From CALOCV01 sp942491955 (GTDB taxonomy: Bacteria; Chlamydiota; Chlamydiia; Chlamydiales; CALOCV01): DNA of 20,209 nt. This document shows positions 1 to 8,078 of the stretch, one piece after another. The stretch covers positions 1 through 20,209 of the forward strand of contig CALOCV010000047.1 of the NCBI GenBank assembly GCA_942491955.1, in the 5' to 3' direction. Position numbers and translations under genes: made by a program. The notes under the pieces were generated by a model that did no database searches, had not been told where the DNA came from, and saw only the letters and a program-made list of their open reading frames with translations. Each line of letters opens with the position of its first letter. The stretch's first letter is position 1.

Positions 1-10
1 GTATAATTCA

Positions 11-57
11 TAACCGTTCACATACCCACGTCGAAGACGGGTGTATGTGAACGGTTA
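11..57 (-). terminator. Hairpin just downstream of atpK, possible transcription end
   Basis: A 22-nt arm (11-32) pairs with 36-57 around a 3-nt GAA loop, with two mismatches. It begins 4 nt after the atpK stop codon, where the operon's mRNA would be expected to end. No T run follows in the atpK direction, so it is not a classical intrinsic terminator. It may protect the mRNA 3' end, stop polymerase in both directions, or be a dispersed repeat. Confidence 0.5.
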
Positions 58-61
58 CGTT

Positions 62-484
62 TTACATGATGAGAAGAGAAAATACAAAGGCAAAGAGCGC
101 AAAAGATTCGATAATCCCAACAGCGGCAAAACATTTTCCATAAACAGCCGGTTGCTTTAGCGAAGCCTCAATACCCGTTGCTGCTGCCTTGCCTTGGAAA
201 ATAGCCGATACCATAATCGCAGCTCCTGATGAAGCTCCTATCGCAATCCCTGATAAGGGAGAGAGCGTCCCCGCAAGAACACTCCGACTCATCAACAACA
301 TCAAAATAAAGCCATAAATGACCTGCGACGACGGCGCTGCCGCCAATCCAATAAACTTTCCATGCCCCTCATCGGTTCGCGTCATGGCAGCATGCGATGC
401 CATCCCCGCAATCGAACACCCAATACTGCTTCCAATCGCACTCAATCCCAATGCTAATGCGGGTCCTACCATTCCAAAATCCAT
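62..484 (-). CDS. atpK: V-type ATP synthase subunit K (proteolipid, c-ring)
   Basis: 140 aa, very hydrophobic, with four membrane segments: the duplicated-hairpin form of the V-type proteolipid that forms the rotor ring. The ion-carrying carboxylate is E126 in the last helix (GIIESFALF). Q54 (in PSSQVIYG) and Q97 (in IFQGK) sit where the Na+-binding glutamines of Enterococcus hirae NtpK lie, and the Q97-E126 spacing of 29 matches Q110-E139 of NtpK. The first half has no acidic residue in its second helix, as in other V-type proteolipids, so each subunit has one ion site. The ATG at 482-484 has a strong Shine-Dalgarno (SD) site, GAGGAG (complement of 492-497), 7 nt upstream. Last gene of the atp operon, separated from atpI by a hairpin-rich spacer. 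Identification is secure; ion specificity is inferred. Confidence 0.95.
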   Translation of the reverse strand: MDFGMVGPALALGLSAIGSSIGCSIAGMASHAAMTRTDEGHGKFIGLAAAPSSQVIYGFILMLLMSRSVLAGTLSPLSGIAIGASSGAAIMVSAIFQGKAAATGIEASLKQPAVYGKCFAAVGIIESFALFAFVFSLLIM

Positions 485-772
485 GTTTCTACTCCTCTAT
501 GAGCTATATTTTTTTAATTGTCTTGGTTTTTTTGGGGTTCTGCCCCAAACCCCGCTGGGGAGCATGGCTCCCCAGACCCCTGACGGCCGCTAATGCGGCC
601 TTGCGCTTGTTGCAAGGCTATAGCGTCAGCTTCGCTACAGTGTCTTTGCTTTTTCGAGAAAGCTATCGCTTTCTCGAAAGAACGCCATCGCACGAACGTT
701 CCGTTCGCGCTCCGAGCCTCTCCCTTCGGTCGAGGGTTGAAGGTTCGTAAACGACCAAACATATAGGCCCTT
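485..772. repeat. Array of at least seven consecutive stem-loops between atpI and atpK
   Basis: This spacer holds no convincing gene. It is a string of GC-rich palindromes: 534-537/543-546, 555-563/567-575, 585-590/595-600 (loop TAAT), 599-604/612-617, 621-625/633-637, 652-663/668-679 (12 bp, loop TATC) and 690-698/702-710 (one mismatch). Its base composition is more G+C-rich than the neighbouring genes. It looks like a compound REP-like or MITE-like element inserted inside the operon, between atpI and the strong SD of atpK. Reading frames crossing it, such as 397-750 on plus or 514-981 on minus, are by-products of the repeats. Confidence 0.75.
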
Positions 773-2698
773 TTATTCTTCTTTTGCAAGCAAGCGAAGG
801 GGTCGGAAGGCTTTTCCGCCTCCTTCAAAGCTATAATGGTACCACTCCAAAAAATTAAGACGAAGTCCGTGGATGACACCGCCCATAATCGACAATAGAA
901 TGTTAATCGCATGCCCAGCCAAAATGACAAAACCTGCAATAAAAAAGGGCATAGCTCCTGCCATTTCATTGATCGTCTCACTCAAAATCCCTCCAGCAAG
1001 CCCTAGGGCATAGAGACGGACATAAGAGAGCGTATCAGCAAAGACTTGCACGAGATTCATCGGTTCCATCAATCCTCCCCATCCGTTTTGTATCAAAGAG
1101 AGAAGCCAAGCGAGGATGGCTCCTATACCTAAACACTCCACTCCAACCAGAGCTGTCGATGCGGGATTGACGCGGAACAAGATGTTAAACAAACTCTCAA
1201 CACCAAGATAATAGGGAAAATAGAGGTACCCTCCTATGAGAAAGGCAATCCACCCAATACCGGCCCAATGATGGGGGAGATTTCTTGCAAACGAACAAAT
1301 GAGATGAATGACGCCAGTTAACAGCGCCAACTCGAGAAGGATATTGCTGCTCATCTGGTTGAGCAACTCAAAAGTTTTGGAACCATCCTTTTGCACAACA
1401 ACGGCTTGGCTAATAAAGATATTGGGGTCGGTAACGGTCACATTTTCTTTATAAAGTTGTGTCCATTCCTGATAGACGTCATCTTGTGCTTCGATGTGAT
1501 ACGCCACCTTCTCCTTAGCAAGCCAATGGAGAAGAGAAACGCGTCTTAAAGGATTATCGGGAGCCACTTGCAATCCAAAAAAGGAGGTCGTTAATACACC
1601 CCACCCGATGCAAAAAATGGCGAGAAGCGTAACAAGACGAAAGAACCGTTTGGCGGTTTTTTTGGCATCGGGATACTTGTACTTTAAATAGAGGGCTAAC
1701 GCGAGAAATCCAAGACCATATCCTCCATCATTGATGATAAAAGCAAAAAAGAAGGCAAAAGACCAGAGGACCCACATCGAAGGATCTTTATCATGTATTG
1801 AAGGGGTATCATAAATGTTCATCACATCCTCTCCCACTCTTGACCAGCCCTCATTTTCGAGGTAGGTGGGAATGCGATCGAATGGTTCTACAGCGATTTC
1901 TTCAAGATAGACACCCTCTTGCTCGGCTAAGAGACGCACATCCTCTTGCTTATTCATGGGAATCCACCCTTCCGCAACAAAAAGGGATCCATCCATCTGA
2001 TGGGATGCATTCCCTGTCGCCCTTTCAAAATTTTCTTCATCCATTTTTTTGATCAGGTGGGAACGGAAGGCATCTTCATATTGGCCATACTCTTTCAACT
2101 TTTTTTCTTGGCTTTCCATCTCTTCTTGTATCACTTGGAGACGTTGACGGAGAACTTGAGGAGGGTGTTCAATCTGGACTTCAATCATTTTTTCAGGAGC
2201 GATGGGTTCTTTATTAATACCCATAAAAAAGTCGAGACGATGCTCCGAACGGATATGCAAAAGCGTCGCCTGCTCCGGCAAGCCGTGGAATATCCCTTTC
2301 TTGGCAAAAAAGAATTGGATACATACCCCCCCTTCTCGTTCGATATAAAGGAGATCTTCCTGAGAAAAATCACCAAACAGGTCGACACGGGCCAATTCGA
2401 GATGGGTCTTTCTACTCTCTTCTTGTAACTGCTCGAGCCTCTCTTTTGTGGCAATCACTTCTTCTACCTGCTTTTCGACAGCAGATGAGGAGAGTTTTTC
2501 TACTTGTGGGAGCATGGGAAGCGTTTTTAGGATTTTGATGGCGCGAAGGAGTTGTTGAATGGGTGTCGAGCCTTCTCGCATATAGCGCTCTTGTTTATCG
2601 ATGAAATCAATGATCCCAAACTGTTGTGCGCGAGAAAAAAACGCCTCTTTTTTCTCAGCAAGGCCAACAAATAAGACTTTTTCCACATCAATGCGCAT
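773..2698 (-). CDS. atpI: V-type ATP synthase subunit I (a-subunit, membrane stator)
   Basis: 641 aa, the usual size for prokaryotic V-ATPase subunit I. The N-terminal ~300 residues are soluble and charged with long coiled-coil stretches (about 60-110 and 180-220), forming the collar that contacts the peripheral stalks. From about residue 310 there are seven to eight membrane helices that form the ion half-channels facing the AtpK ring. The essential stator arginine is visible as R561 in SYVRLYALGLAGG, and the C-terminal helix pair with GHAINILLSIMGGVIHGLRL is typical. The start overlaps the end of atpD by 11 nt, so translation is probably coupled; no strong SD is seen. The gene ends at the hairpin array before atpK. 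Confidence 0.95.
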   Translation of the reverse strand: MRIDVEKVLFVGLAEKKEAFFSRAQQFGIIDFIDKQERYMREGSTPIQQLLRAIKILKTLPMLPQVEKLSSSAVEKQVEEVIATKERLEQLQEESRKTHLELARVDLFGDFSQEDLLYIEREGGVCIQFFFAKKGIFHGLPEQATLLHIRSEHRLDFFMGINKEPIAPEKMIEVQIEHPPQVLRQRLQVIQEEMESQEKKLKEYGQYEDAFRSHLIKKMDEENFERATGNASHQMDGSLFVAEGWIPMNKQEDVRLLAEQEGVYLEEIAVEPFDRIPTYLENEGWSRVGEDVMNIYDTPSIHDKDPSMWVLWSFAFFFAFIINDGGYGLGFLALALYLKYKYPDAKKTAKRFFRLVTLLAIFCIGWGVLTTSFFGLQVAPDNPLRRVSLLHWLAKEKVAYHIEAQDDVYQEWTQLYKENVTVTDPNIFISQAVVVQKDGSKTFELLNQMSSNILLELALLTGVIHLICSFARNLPHHWAGIGWIAFLIGGYLYFPYYLGVESLFNILFRVNPASTALVGVECLGIGAILAWLLSLIQNGWGGLMEPMNLVQVFADTLSYVRLYALGLAGGILSETINEMAGAMPFFIAGFVILAGHAINILLSIMGGVIHGLRLNFLEWYHYSFEGGGKAFRPLRLLAKEE

Positions 2699-3296
2699 GT
2701 ACTTTCCCGCGTTTGTTTTTTGTCACTTTCGCTCGAGACACTTCTGCCAATTGTTGGTCTCCCAAAAAGATTTTAATCTTCTTGATGTGTTGCTGGGCTT
2801 GAGGAATCAATCTCTTTTCAAAGAGATTGACCCGAATGGTGACATCGCGCAACTCCTTTTCAAGAGCCACCGATCGTTCCTTAGCGACGTCAACCTCGAT
2901 CTTTGCTCGAACCAATTCCTGCAAGGCAATAATCCCGCGATCAACCCATCCTGGGGTGCTATACAAAGAGTAGGTAGGAGAGTGAAATACGAGTCGATCG
3001 ATATAGGGAACTTCAACGCCTGCAATATTTTCATACCGTTTTTCAACAATATCAAGACGCACTTGATCTGCAAGAGAAAATGGGAGGGATTGTCCCCAAA
3101 GAGCGATCGATTCCTCAACAAAAACCAATCGCTTATCCGCATCTTTCTGAAGCCGTTCAATTTCTTGACGTATTGCTGTGATCTCCGCCTGAAGCATCGC
3201 TTTTTTTAATTGCAACGTCGGCAAATACTTCTCGAGCTGTGCCAAACGCGTTTGCTGCTCGCGCATCGAACTTTTTGTCAGTCGTACTTCTGCCAT
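2688..3296 (-). CDS. atpD: V-type ATP synthase subunit D (central stalk)
   Basis: 202 aa, standard length for subunit D, the central rotor shaft inside the A3B3 head. It starts with the family pattern RLTKSSMREQQTRLAQLEKYLPTLQLKK, whose N-terminal helix is a long coiled coil; a second coiled coil fills about 120-180, giving the antiparallel pair that rotates within the catalytic hexamer. The C-terminus is basic (KVTKNKRGKVHAH). It lies 8 nt after the atpB stop and overlaps atpI by 11 nt. No separate subunit F gene, which normally caps D, is present in this operon. Confidence 0.93.
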   Translation of the reverse strand: MAEVRLTKSSMREQQTRLAQLEKYLPTLQLKKAMLQAEITAIRQEIERLQKDADKRLVFVEESIALWGQSLPFSLADQVRLDIVEKRYENIAGVEVPYIDRLVFHSPTYSLYSTPGWVDRGIIALQELVRAKIEVDVAKERSVALEKELRDVTIRVNLFEKRLIPQAQQHIKKIKIFLGDQQLAEVSRAKVTKNKRGKVHAH

Positions 3297-3304
3297 TTAT
3301 TGTG

Positions 3305-4621
3305 CTACAAAATCACGTGATGGGTTTTTGGCCAATACTTGTCGATCCACTCTTTCTTGATCCCCACTTCAGCGGATTCAAAACAGGCGGAGAGGGTTTC
3401 CCACCCAAGGTCAAGAGCATCATTAATCGCGAGATTCACTTCTAAATTCATCATCCTCTCTTCGAATAGGTATGAGTAAGCAAGCAGTTTTTCGTCCCAA
3501 TGGGAGAGCTTAAAACCCATGCTTTGTCTCTCTCGAGCTTTTTTTGAATCGGCATAGAGCTGGATCATGGTATTAGCCAAGCTATTGTGGTCTTCTCTGG
3601 TTACCTTTCCTATCACATTTTGTTTCAAACGGGAAAGAGAACCAAAGGGATCAATCTGTTTGTTATGGAGATAGAGCTGTCCTTCGGTGATATATCCCGT
3701 ATTATCGGGAACGGGATGGGTAACATCGTCTCCTGGCATCGTCGTCACACTGACGATAGTGATCGATCCGCTCGCCTCAATGGAAACGGCCTTCTCATAA
3801 CGAGCTGCCAAGTCGGAATAGAGTGAGCCCGGATAGCCCCGATTCGAAGGGACCTGATCCATGGTAATGGCAATCTCTTTGATCGCATCAGCAAAAGCCG
3901 TCATGTCCGTCAAAAGAACGAGGACATTTTTCCCTGCTACGGCAAATTTTTCTGCACAGGCGAGCGCCATATCGGGAACGAGGATGCACTCCACAGCGGG
4001 ATCCGTGGCACGATGAATGAACATCGCCGTTTTCTCGGTTGACCCCGACGTCTCTGCATTATCGATAAACGCTTGATAATCTTTGAAAGTGAGTCCCATC
4101 CCTCCGATGATGACGACATCGGCGTCCGTCTGATTGGCAATGCGCATCAAAAGAGCATTATAAGGCTCCCCAGGGATAGAAAAGATCGGAATTTTTTGCG
4201 ATTTGACCAAACAATTGAATACATCGATCATAGGGATATTCGTCCGGACCATCTCCCGCGGAATGGTCCTCTTTACGGGATTGAATGAGGGGGTTCCAAT
4301 GGGAATGGCTTCCCCTTCTAGAGCAGGTCCTCCATCGATAGGGACCCCTGTTCCTTTCATTCGACGACCTAATAACGCTTCCCCAAATGTTGCTTGTACC
4401 TCGTGTCGCAGAAAGGTAACATGGTCTCCCGTCGAAATACCTCGTGCATTCTGAAACACCTGTAAAGTCACCTCGCTGCCCAAGATACGGAGTACCGAGG
4501 CATAAAGCGTACGACCATCGCGCAGATCGACACGAGCCAGTTCGCCAAGCCCAACATGACGCGCCGTCACTGTGATGAGATTGCCACGAATATCATTGAT
4601 TCTTTCGTAAACCATTTTCAT
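3305..4621 (-). CDS. atpB: V-type ATP synthase subunit B (non-catalytic head subunit)
   Basis: 438 aa, the usual length for prokaryotic V-ATPase subunit B. It has an N-terminal beta-barrel (1-80), then the nucleotide-binding-like core with the degenerate P-loop typical of B (FSIPGEPYNALL, about 147-157; no GKT), and the conserved stretches TDMTAFADA (238-246), GYPGSLYSDLAARYE (262-276) and PDNTGYITEGQ. B alternates with the catalytic A subunit in the A3B3 hexamer. The ATG overlaps the atpA stop in an ATGA arrangement (4618-4621), indicating coupled translation; M3 is an alternative start in the same frame. Nothing unusual is visible. Confidence 0.96.
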   Translation of the reverse strand: MKMVYERINDIRGNLITVTARHVGLGELARVDLRDGRTLYASVLRILGSEVTLQVFQNARGISTGDHVTFLRHEVQATFGEALLGRRMKGTGVPIDGGPALEGEAIPIGTPSFNPVKRTIPREMVRTNIPMIDVFNCLVKSQKIPIFSIPGEPYNALLMRIANQTDADVVIIGGMGLTFKDYQAFIDNAETSGSTEKTAMFIHRATDPAVECILVPDMALACAEKFAVAGKNVLVLLTDMTAFADAIKEIAITMDQVPSNRGYPGSLYSDLAARYEKAVSIEASGSITIVSVTTMPGDDVTHPVPDNTGYITEGQLYLHNKQIDPFGSLSRLKQNVIGKVTREDHNSLANTMIQLYADSKKARERQSMGFKLSHWDEKLLAYSYLFEERMMNLEVNLAINDALDLGWETLSACFESAEVGIKKEWIDKYWPKTHHVIL

Positions 4622-6390
4622 AGGGCAGCCCCCTCTTGACTAACAATCATTTCTTCCACCTCTCCCAGCATCACTTTATATGGATCGGATAAATAGGGCA
4701 TGAAGTTGAGATTTTTGATTTTCGATTGGATCGAAATAAAAAATTTGCGGGCCTCATCATGACTTAAGAAATGCGTCTCTTGCTGGAAAATGGTGTTCAT
4801 TAGAGAAAAAAGAGACATTTGCCTTTGGAGAGAACAGTAGGCATCCTCCTTGTCAAAGGCATTTTGTTGCAAATAACAAAAATCAAATAACTCCGCTTTG
4901 AGGTAGATAACGAGCTCATCAATAGCCGTTCCCTCTTCGCCAACGACCTCCATCCGTTTTCCAATTTCATCTCCTTGGAAAAGAAGGGTGTGCGCGTGGG
5001 AAACCATCTTAGTCCATCCTGGAAAGAGCTCTTCCAATGTCATGCCGACATCGGTTAGGTATTTGGTCCACGAGATCAGGGGATCGATGGCAGGATAGCG
5101 GCGTGCATCGGAACGCGTACGAGAAAGACCCAAAAAGGCCCCGACAACAGCAAGGGTTGCTTGTGTCACGGGTTCTTCAAAGTTTCCTCCTGCAGGAGAA
5201 ACAGCCCCCCCTATGGTGAGGGAGCCCTTCTTCCCATCTTGCAGAAAAATAGCTCCTGAACGTTCATAGAACTCGGCAATACGCGAACTCAGATAGGCAG
5301 GAAACGCCTCTTCTCCAGGAATTTCCTCAAGGCGACCTGACATCTCTCGCAATGCTTGAGCCCAACGTGAAGTCGAGTCGGCAAGCAACAAAACGTCAAG
5401 CCCCATTTGTCGATAGTACTCTCCAATCGTCGCTCCCATATAGATAGAAGATTCGCGAGCAGCGACGGGCATCGAAGAGGTATTACAGATAATGACCGTC
5501 CGTTCGATGAGAGCATCTCCAGTATGGGGATCTACGAGGTGGGGAAACTCGCGCAACACCTCAACGACCTCTCCTGCGCGCTCACCACAAGCACAAACGA
5601 TGACGATATCAACGGAGGAATACTTTGAAAGGTGGTGTTGCAACACGGTTTTTCCCGCTCCGAAAGGTCCTGGCGTACAAAATGTTCCCCCTTTCATCAC
5701 GGGAAATAGGGTATCGACGGTGCGAAGCCCTGTATCCATCACTTTTTCGGGTTTGATCCTCTCCCCTTCGAAGAGAGAGGCTTTAATAGGCCACTTTTGC
5801 ACCATTGTCCAAGCGTATTCCTTCCCTTCTTCATCGACCGCTTTGGCAATGACCGTATCGATGGTGTAAGCCCCATTGGGGATCATCCAGGTGATGGTAT
5901 ATTTTCCATAGCACGAAAAGGGAACCATGATGGAGTGGGTGAATCGCCCCTCCATGGTTGTGGCGAGCGTTTCACCTCGTTGGACGTGATCTCCGGGTTT
6001 GGACACTACTTCAATATCCCATTTCCGAGCATAGTCGAGCGCGGGAAGGTAGAGTCCACGTGGAAGGAAAAAACCGGCTTCTTCTGCAACTTTTTCTAGA
6101 GGATTTTGCAATCCATCATAGATCGAGGTTAAAAGTCCAGGGCCCAATTCGGCCTCGAGAAGGTCGCCTGTGAAAATAACGTCCATTCCCTCTTGTATCC
6201 CCGATGTATCTTCGTAGACTTGTAATTTTGCCATGACACCTTTGATTTCGATGACTTCTGCTTTCAAAGAGGCGTCTTGTATTTGAACAAAAGCGACCTC
6301 TCCTTGCCGGATAAAACCTTCACATTTTACCTCGAGCAAATTCCCAAAAGCATTGATAACGGTTCCTTTGGCATGGGATATATTTTTCAT
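4618..6390 (-). CDS. atpA: V-type ATP synthase subunit A (catalytic)
   Basis: 590 aa, full length for the catalytic subunit that synthesises or hydrolyses ATP at the A/B interface. It has an N-terminal barrel, the A-specific bulge domain (about 110-200, with the PNGAYTIDTV motif near 171-180), the P-loop GPFGAGKT (241-248), GERAGE (269-274) bearing the catalytic glutamate, the Walker B region DVLLLADSTSRWA (332-344), and GEEAFPAYL (359-367). All catalytic residues are present. The start codon overlaps the preceding DUF2764 stop by 4 nt (ATGA, 6387-6390) and the gene overlaps atpB by 4 nt, so stoichiometric translation is likely. GAGKT replaces the more common GCGKT. Confidence 0.97.
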   Translation of the reverse strand: MKNISHAKGTVINAFGNLLEVKCEGFIRQGEVAFVQIQDASLKAEVIEIKGVMAKLQVYEDTSGIQEGMDVIFTGDLLEAELGPGLLTSIYDGLQNPLEKVAEEAGFFLPRGLYLPALDYARKWDIEVVSKPGDHVQRGETLATTMEGRFTHSIMVPFSCYGKYTITWMIPNGAYTIDTVIAKAVDEEGKEYAWTMVQKWPIKASLFEGERIKPEKVMDTGLRTVDTLFPVMKGGTFCTPGPFGAGKTVLQHHLSKYSSVDIVIVCACGERAGEVVEVLREFPHLVDPHTGDALIERTVIICNTSSMPVAARESSIYMGATIGEYYRQMGLDVLLLADSTSRWAQALREMSGRLEEIPGEEAFPAYLSSRIAEFYERSGAIFLQDGKKGSLTIGGAVSPAGGNFEEPVTQATLAVVGAFLGLSRTRSDARRYPAIDPLISWTKYLTDVGMTLEELFPGWTKMVSHAHTLLFQGDEIGKRMEVVGEEGTAIDELVIYLKAELFDFCYLQQNAFDKEDAYCSLQRQMSLFSLMNTIFQQETHFLSHDEARKFFISIQSKIKNLNFMPYLSDPYKVMLGEVEEMIVSQEGAAL

Positions 6391-7172
6391 AAACGACTCC
6401 GAGCACTAACGAGTTGGTCGATTTTTTCTTGACCGACTTTTTTATCCAATTCCCACCATTGTTCCACCAAAATGAGCTGTATGACGTATCCAAGAATCCT
6501 CTGTAGAGAGAAAATATCCAATCGGATCAAACGATCGATGTAGTGGAATCGATATTCAAGAGTCGCTTGGAAAAAAGCAAAGGGATGGTTTGCATTTTCT
6601 TCAAAAAGAGCTTGCAGGTGTTCGTAGCCAACAGGTGGAACATAGTTGGGTGCGTCTTTCTGAGCAAGAATCTGAAGGACGAGGGGATCTAGGGGATCTT
6701 CATATTGCAATTCTTCTGTCAGATCACGATGGAGGTATTTGGCACGAAAACCGAGAAAGATCAATCGATGTGTCCGTTCAAAATCGAGGTAGTGGGCTAA
6801 AAATCCCGTTGTTTGCTTCTTTTCTTCGCGAAAAAAAGCAGCAATAAGAGCGGGAAAATGGTGCAATCGATCTTCTGTCGTCCCATATACTGCCAGAAAA
6901 GAAAGGATGTAATCGGGAAACCCCGTTTGGGTCAGCAAATTGTAGACAAGTCCATTTTGATCTTCATTCCCATGGGGATCGATACTTTCCCCCAACCAAT
7001 AGCGGCGCATATTCTCGATATCATAATAGCGTCGGATCACAACGACATTTTTCCAATCTTCGTTCGTTAGATGAGTTTGCAAGAGGGCCATACAGTCTTG
7101 AAACCTAAGTTCTGCAGGAGCTCCGATGGACAGAGGAGGGAGTACGGTACCGATGAAATAGTATTTTGTCAT
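6387..7172 (-). CDS. DUF2764 protein of the V-ATPase operon (probable subunit C-like)
   Basis: 261 aa, in the position of C. trachomatis CT309, between atpE and atpA. It begins with TKYYFIGTVLPPLSIG and is rich in aromatic residues and leucine helices, with no transmembrane segment or enzyme motif. Such DUF2764 proteins occur in the V-ATPase operons of Chlamydiae, Bacteroidetes and spirochaetes that lack a recognisable atpC, so it is thought to replace subunit C, which joins the central stalk to the membrane ring. This is family context, not a visible motif. It overlaps atpA by 4 nt and follows atpE by 24 nt. No SD is seen, but a TATAAT (complement of 7182-7187) ends 9 nt before the ATG, with only a weak -35. 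Confidence 0.8.
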   Translation of the reverse strand: MTKYYFIGTVLPPLSIGAPAELRFQDCMALLQTHLTNEDWKNVVVIRRYYDIENMRRYWLGESIDPHGNEDQNGLVYNLLTQTGFPDYILSFLAVYGTTEDRLHHFPALIAAFFREEKKQTTGFLAHYLDFERTHRLIFLGFRAKYLHRDLTEELQYEDPLDPLVLQILAQKDAPNYVPPVGYEHLQALFEENANHPFAFFQATLEYRFHYIDRLIRLDIFSLQRILGYVIQLILVEQWWELDKKVGQEKIDQLVSARSRL

Positions 7173-7196
7173 ATTGTAGGTATTATATTGTGACGA

Positions 7197-7826
7197 CTAG
7201 GATTCGATAAAAAGCCATTTTCGAAAATCTTTGTGGAGGTATTTCTCAAGAAGTTCACGCAAACTTTTTTCCGTCATATCGAGAAAAAGACTCTTATCCT
7301 CAACGCGAATAGCGGCTCCTCCTGCAAAATCGCCAATAACGACACTCTCTCCTTTGAGTTTTTTCAACACATGATCAAGAAGAAGAGCATTGATTTCTTG
7401 GGGAGAGGCTGTTGTAGGAATGAATGCTGCAAGATCCATATGCACCCCTTCCTTTTCTATCGCGTGGACAAGGGCTTTTATGATATCGCAAATGATTTTT
7501 GGTTTTTTCATCTCCTCATGAACGGCATCTTCCAATTGAGGTTGAAAAAGTTTGTTTTGAATCGCTTGTTTTAATGATTCGATGGCTTGGCGACCGGCTT
7601 GAGCAAGAGAAGAAGAGCAAAGAATTTTCTCTTCTTCAATCTTTTCCTTAGCAGCAGCGATCATCTCCTCGGCTTGTTTTTGTGCTTTCTCAAGAATTTC
7701 GGCAGCACGTATCTCGGCATCGGCAATGAGTTTTTCTGCCTCTTCCTTCGAAGGCTCGAGAACCTTGTGCCGCAGACGATCGCAGATCTCTTCAATGGTT
7801 TGTTGGCTTGTTTGCGGCTCGTTCAT
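7197..7826 (-). CDS. atpE: V-type ATP synthase subunit E (peripheral stalk)
   Basis: 209 aa, expected size for subunit E. Residues about 20-85 form a charged alanine/glutamate-rich helix (EEAEKLIADAEIRAAEIL and onward), the stalk coiled coil; the C-terminal half is a globular domain that binds the top of the A3B3 head (SVVIGDFAGGAAIRVEDKSL resembles the family's conserved GG..v.d..). It is the first gene of the operon. The ATG at 7824-7826 has an SD-like AAAGGA (complement of 7832-7837) about 5-7 nt upstream. The usual partner of E in the stalk (subunit G/H) is not encoded in this window. Confidence 0.9.
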   Translation of the reverse strand: MNEPQTSQQTIEEICDRLRHKVLEPSKEEAEKLIADAEIRAAEILEKAQKQAEEMIAAAKEKIEEEKILCSSSLAQAGRQAIESLKQAIQNKLFQPQLEDAVHEEMKKPKIICDIIKALVHAIEKEGVHMDLAAFIPTTASPQEINALLLDHVLKKLKGESVVIGDFAGGAAIRVEDKSLFLDMTEKSLRELLEKYLHKDFRKWLFIES

Positions 7827-7842
7827 GATGAATCCTTTCTAT

Positions 7843-7868
7843 TAGAGAATCTAGCTTTTTTATTCAAG
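7843..7868 (-). promoter_or_regulatory. Possible promoter of the V-ATPase operon
   Basis: On the minus strand a TTGAAT (-35-like) is followed after about 15 nt by TCTAAT (-10-like, 5/6 match), upstream of the atpE SD. The spacing is shorter than ideal, so the call is tentative. It is the best sigma-70-type match before atpE, in a region that must promote the operon. Confidence 0.3.
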
Positions 7869-7951
7869 CGTTCCCAAAAGAGGATGAAGTGTAACAAAAA
7901 AAGTGATTTTCCGCTAACCCTTGGACCTTCTCTTCCAGAAATGAAACGCAC

Positions 7952-8016
7952 TTTGGGGTCAGGCCTGACATTCGGACATTGGTTTCAAATGTCCGAATGT
8001 CAGGCCTGACCCTAAA
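7952..8016. repeat. 29-bp-stem inverted repeat with paired 12-bp palindromes
   Basis: Arm 7952-7980 pairs with 7988-8016 over 29 positions, with no mismatch apart from one G-T pair; the loop is 7 nt (GGTTTCA). Each arm contains the self-complementary 12-mer GTCAGGCCTGAC (7958-7969 and 7999-8010). It sits in the divergent region between atpE and the PsbP-like gene. The form is that of a REP-pair/MITE unit, or of two operator half-sites. It has no T run, so it is unlikely to be a simple terminator, and neither adjacent gene ends here. Confidence 0.85.
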
Positions 8017-8020
8017 CTCC

Positions 8021-8050
8021 TTGATTTTCGTTCAAGAATTGCGATATGAT
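8021..8050 (+). promoter_or_regulatory. Promoter-like site for the 8079 gene
   Basis: TTGATT (8021-8026), an 18-nt spacer, then TATGAT (8045-8050), close to the sigma-70/sigma-66 consensus. Transcription would begin near 8057, leaving a leader of about 22 nt to the ATG at 8079. The upstream ATG at 8046 lies inside the -10 box and so is unlikely to be the start. The long inverted repeat ends 4 nt before the -35. Confidence 0.5.
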
Positions 8051-8078
8051 CCGCGCAACTTGCAACTTTAGGTATGCT

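Noticed and set aside
397..750. Plus-strand reading frame through the hairpin array
   Set aside because: Composition follows the palindromes; no SD and no protein-like pattern.
485..772. CRISPR array
   Set aside because: The repeated feature is a series of different palindromes, not identical direct repeats with spacers, and no cas genes are present.
514..981. Minus-strand reading frame of 155 codons spanning the atpI end and the spacer
   Set aside because: It overlaps the atpI coding region in another frame and is otherwise composed of the hairpin array.
1946..2428. Plus-strand frame of 160 codons within atpI
   Set aside because: Antisense shadow of the well-supported atpI gene.
2601..3209. 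Plus-strand frame of 202 codons across atpI/atpD
   Set aside because: Antisense to atpD and the atpI start; no SD, and it spans two genuine genes.
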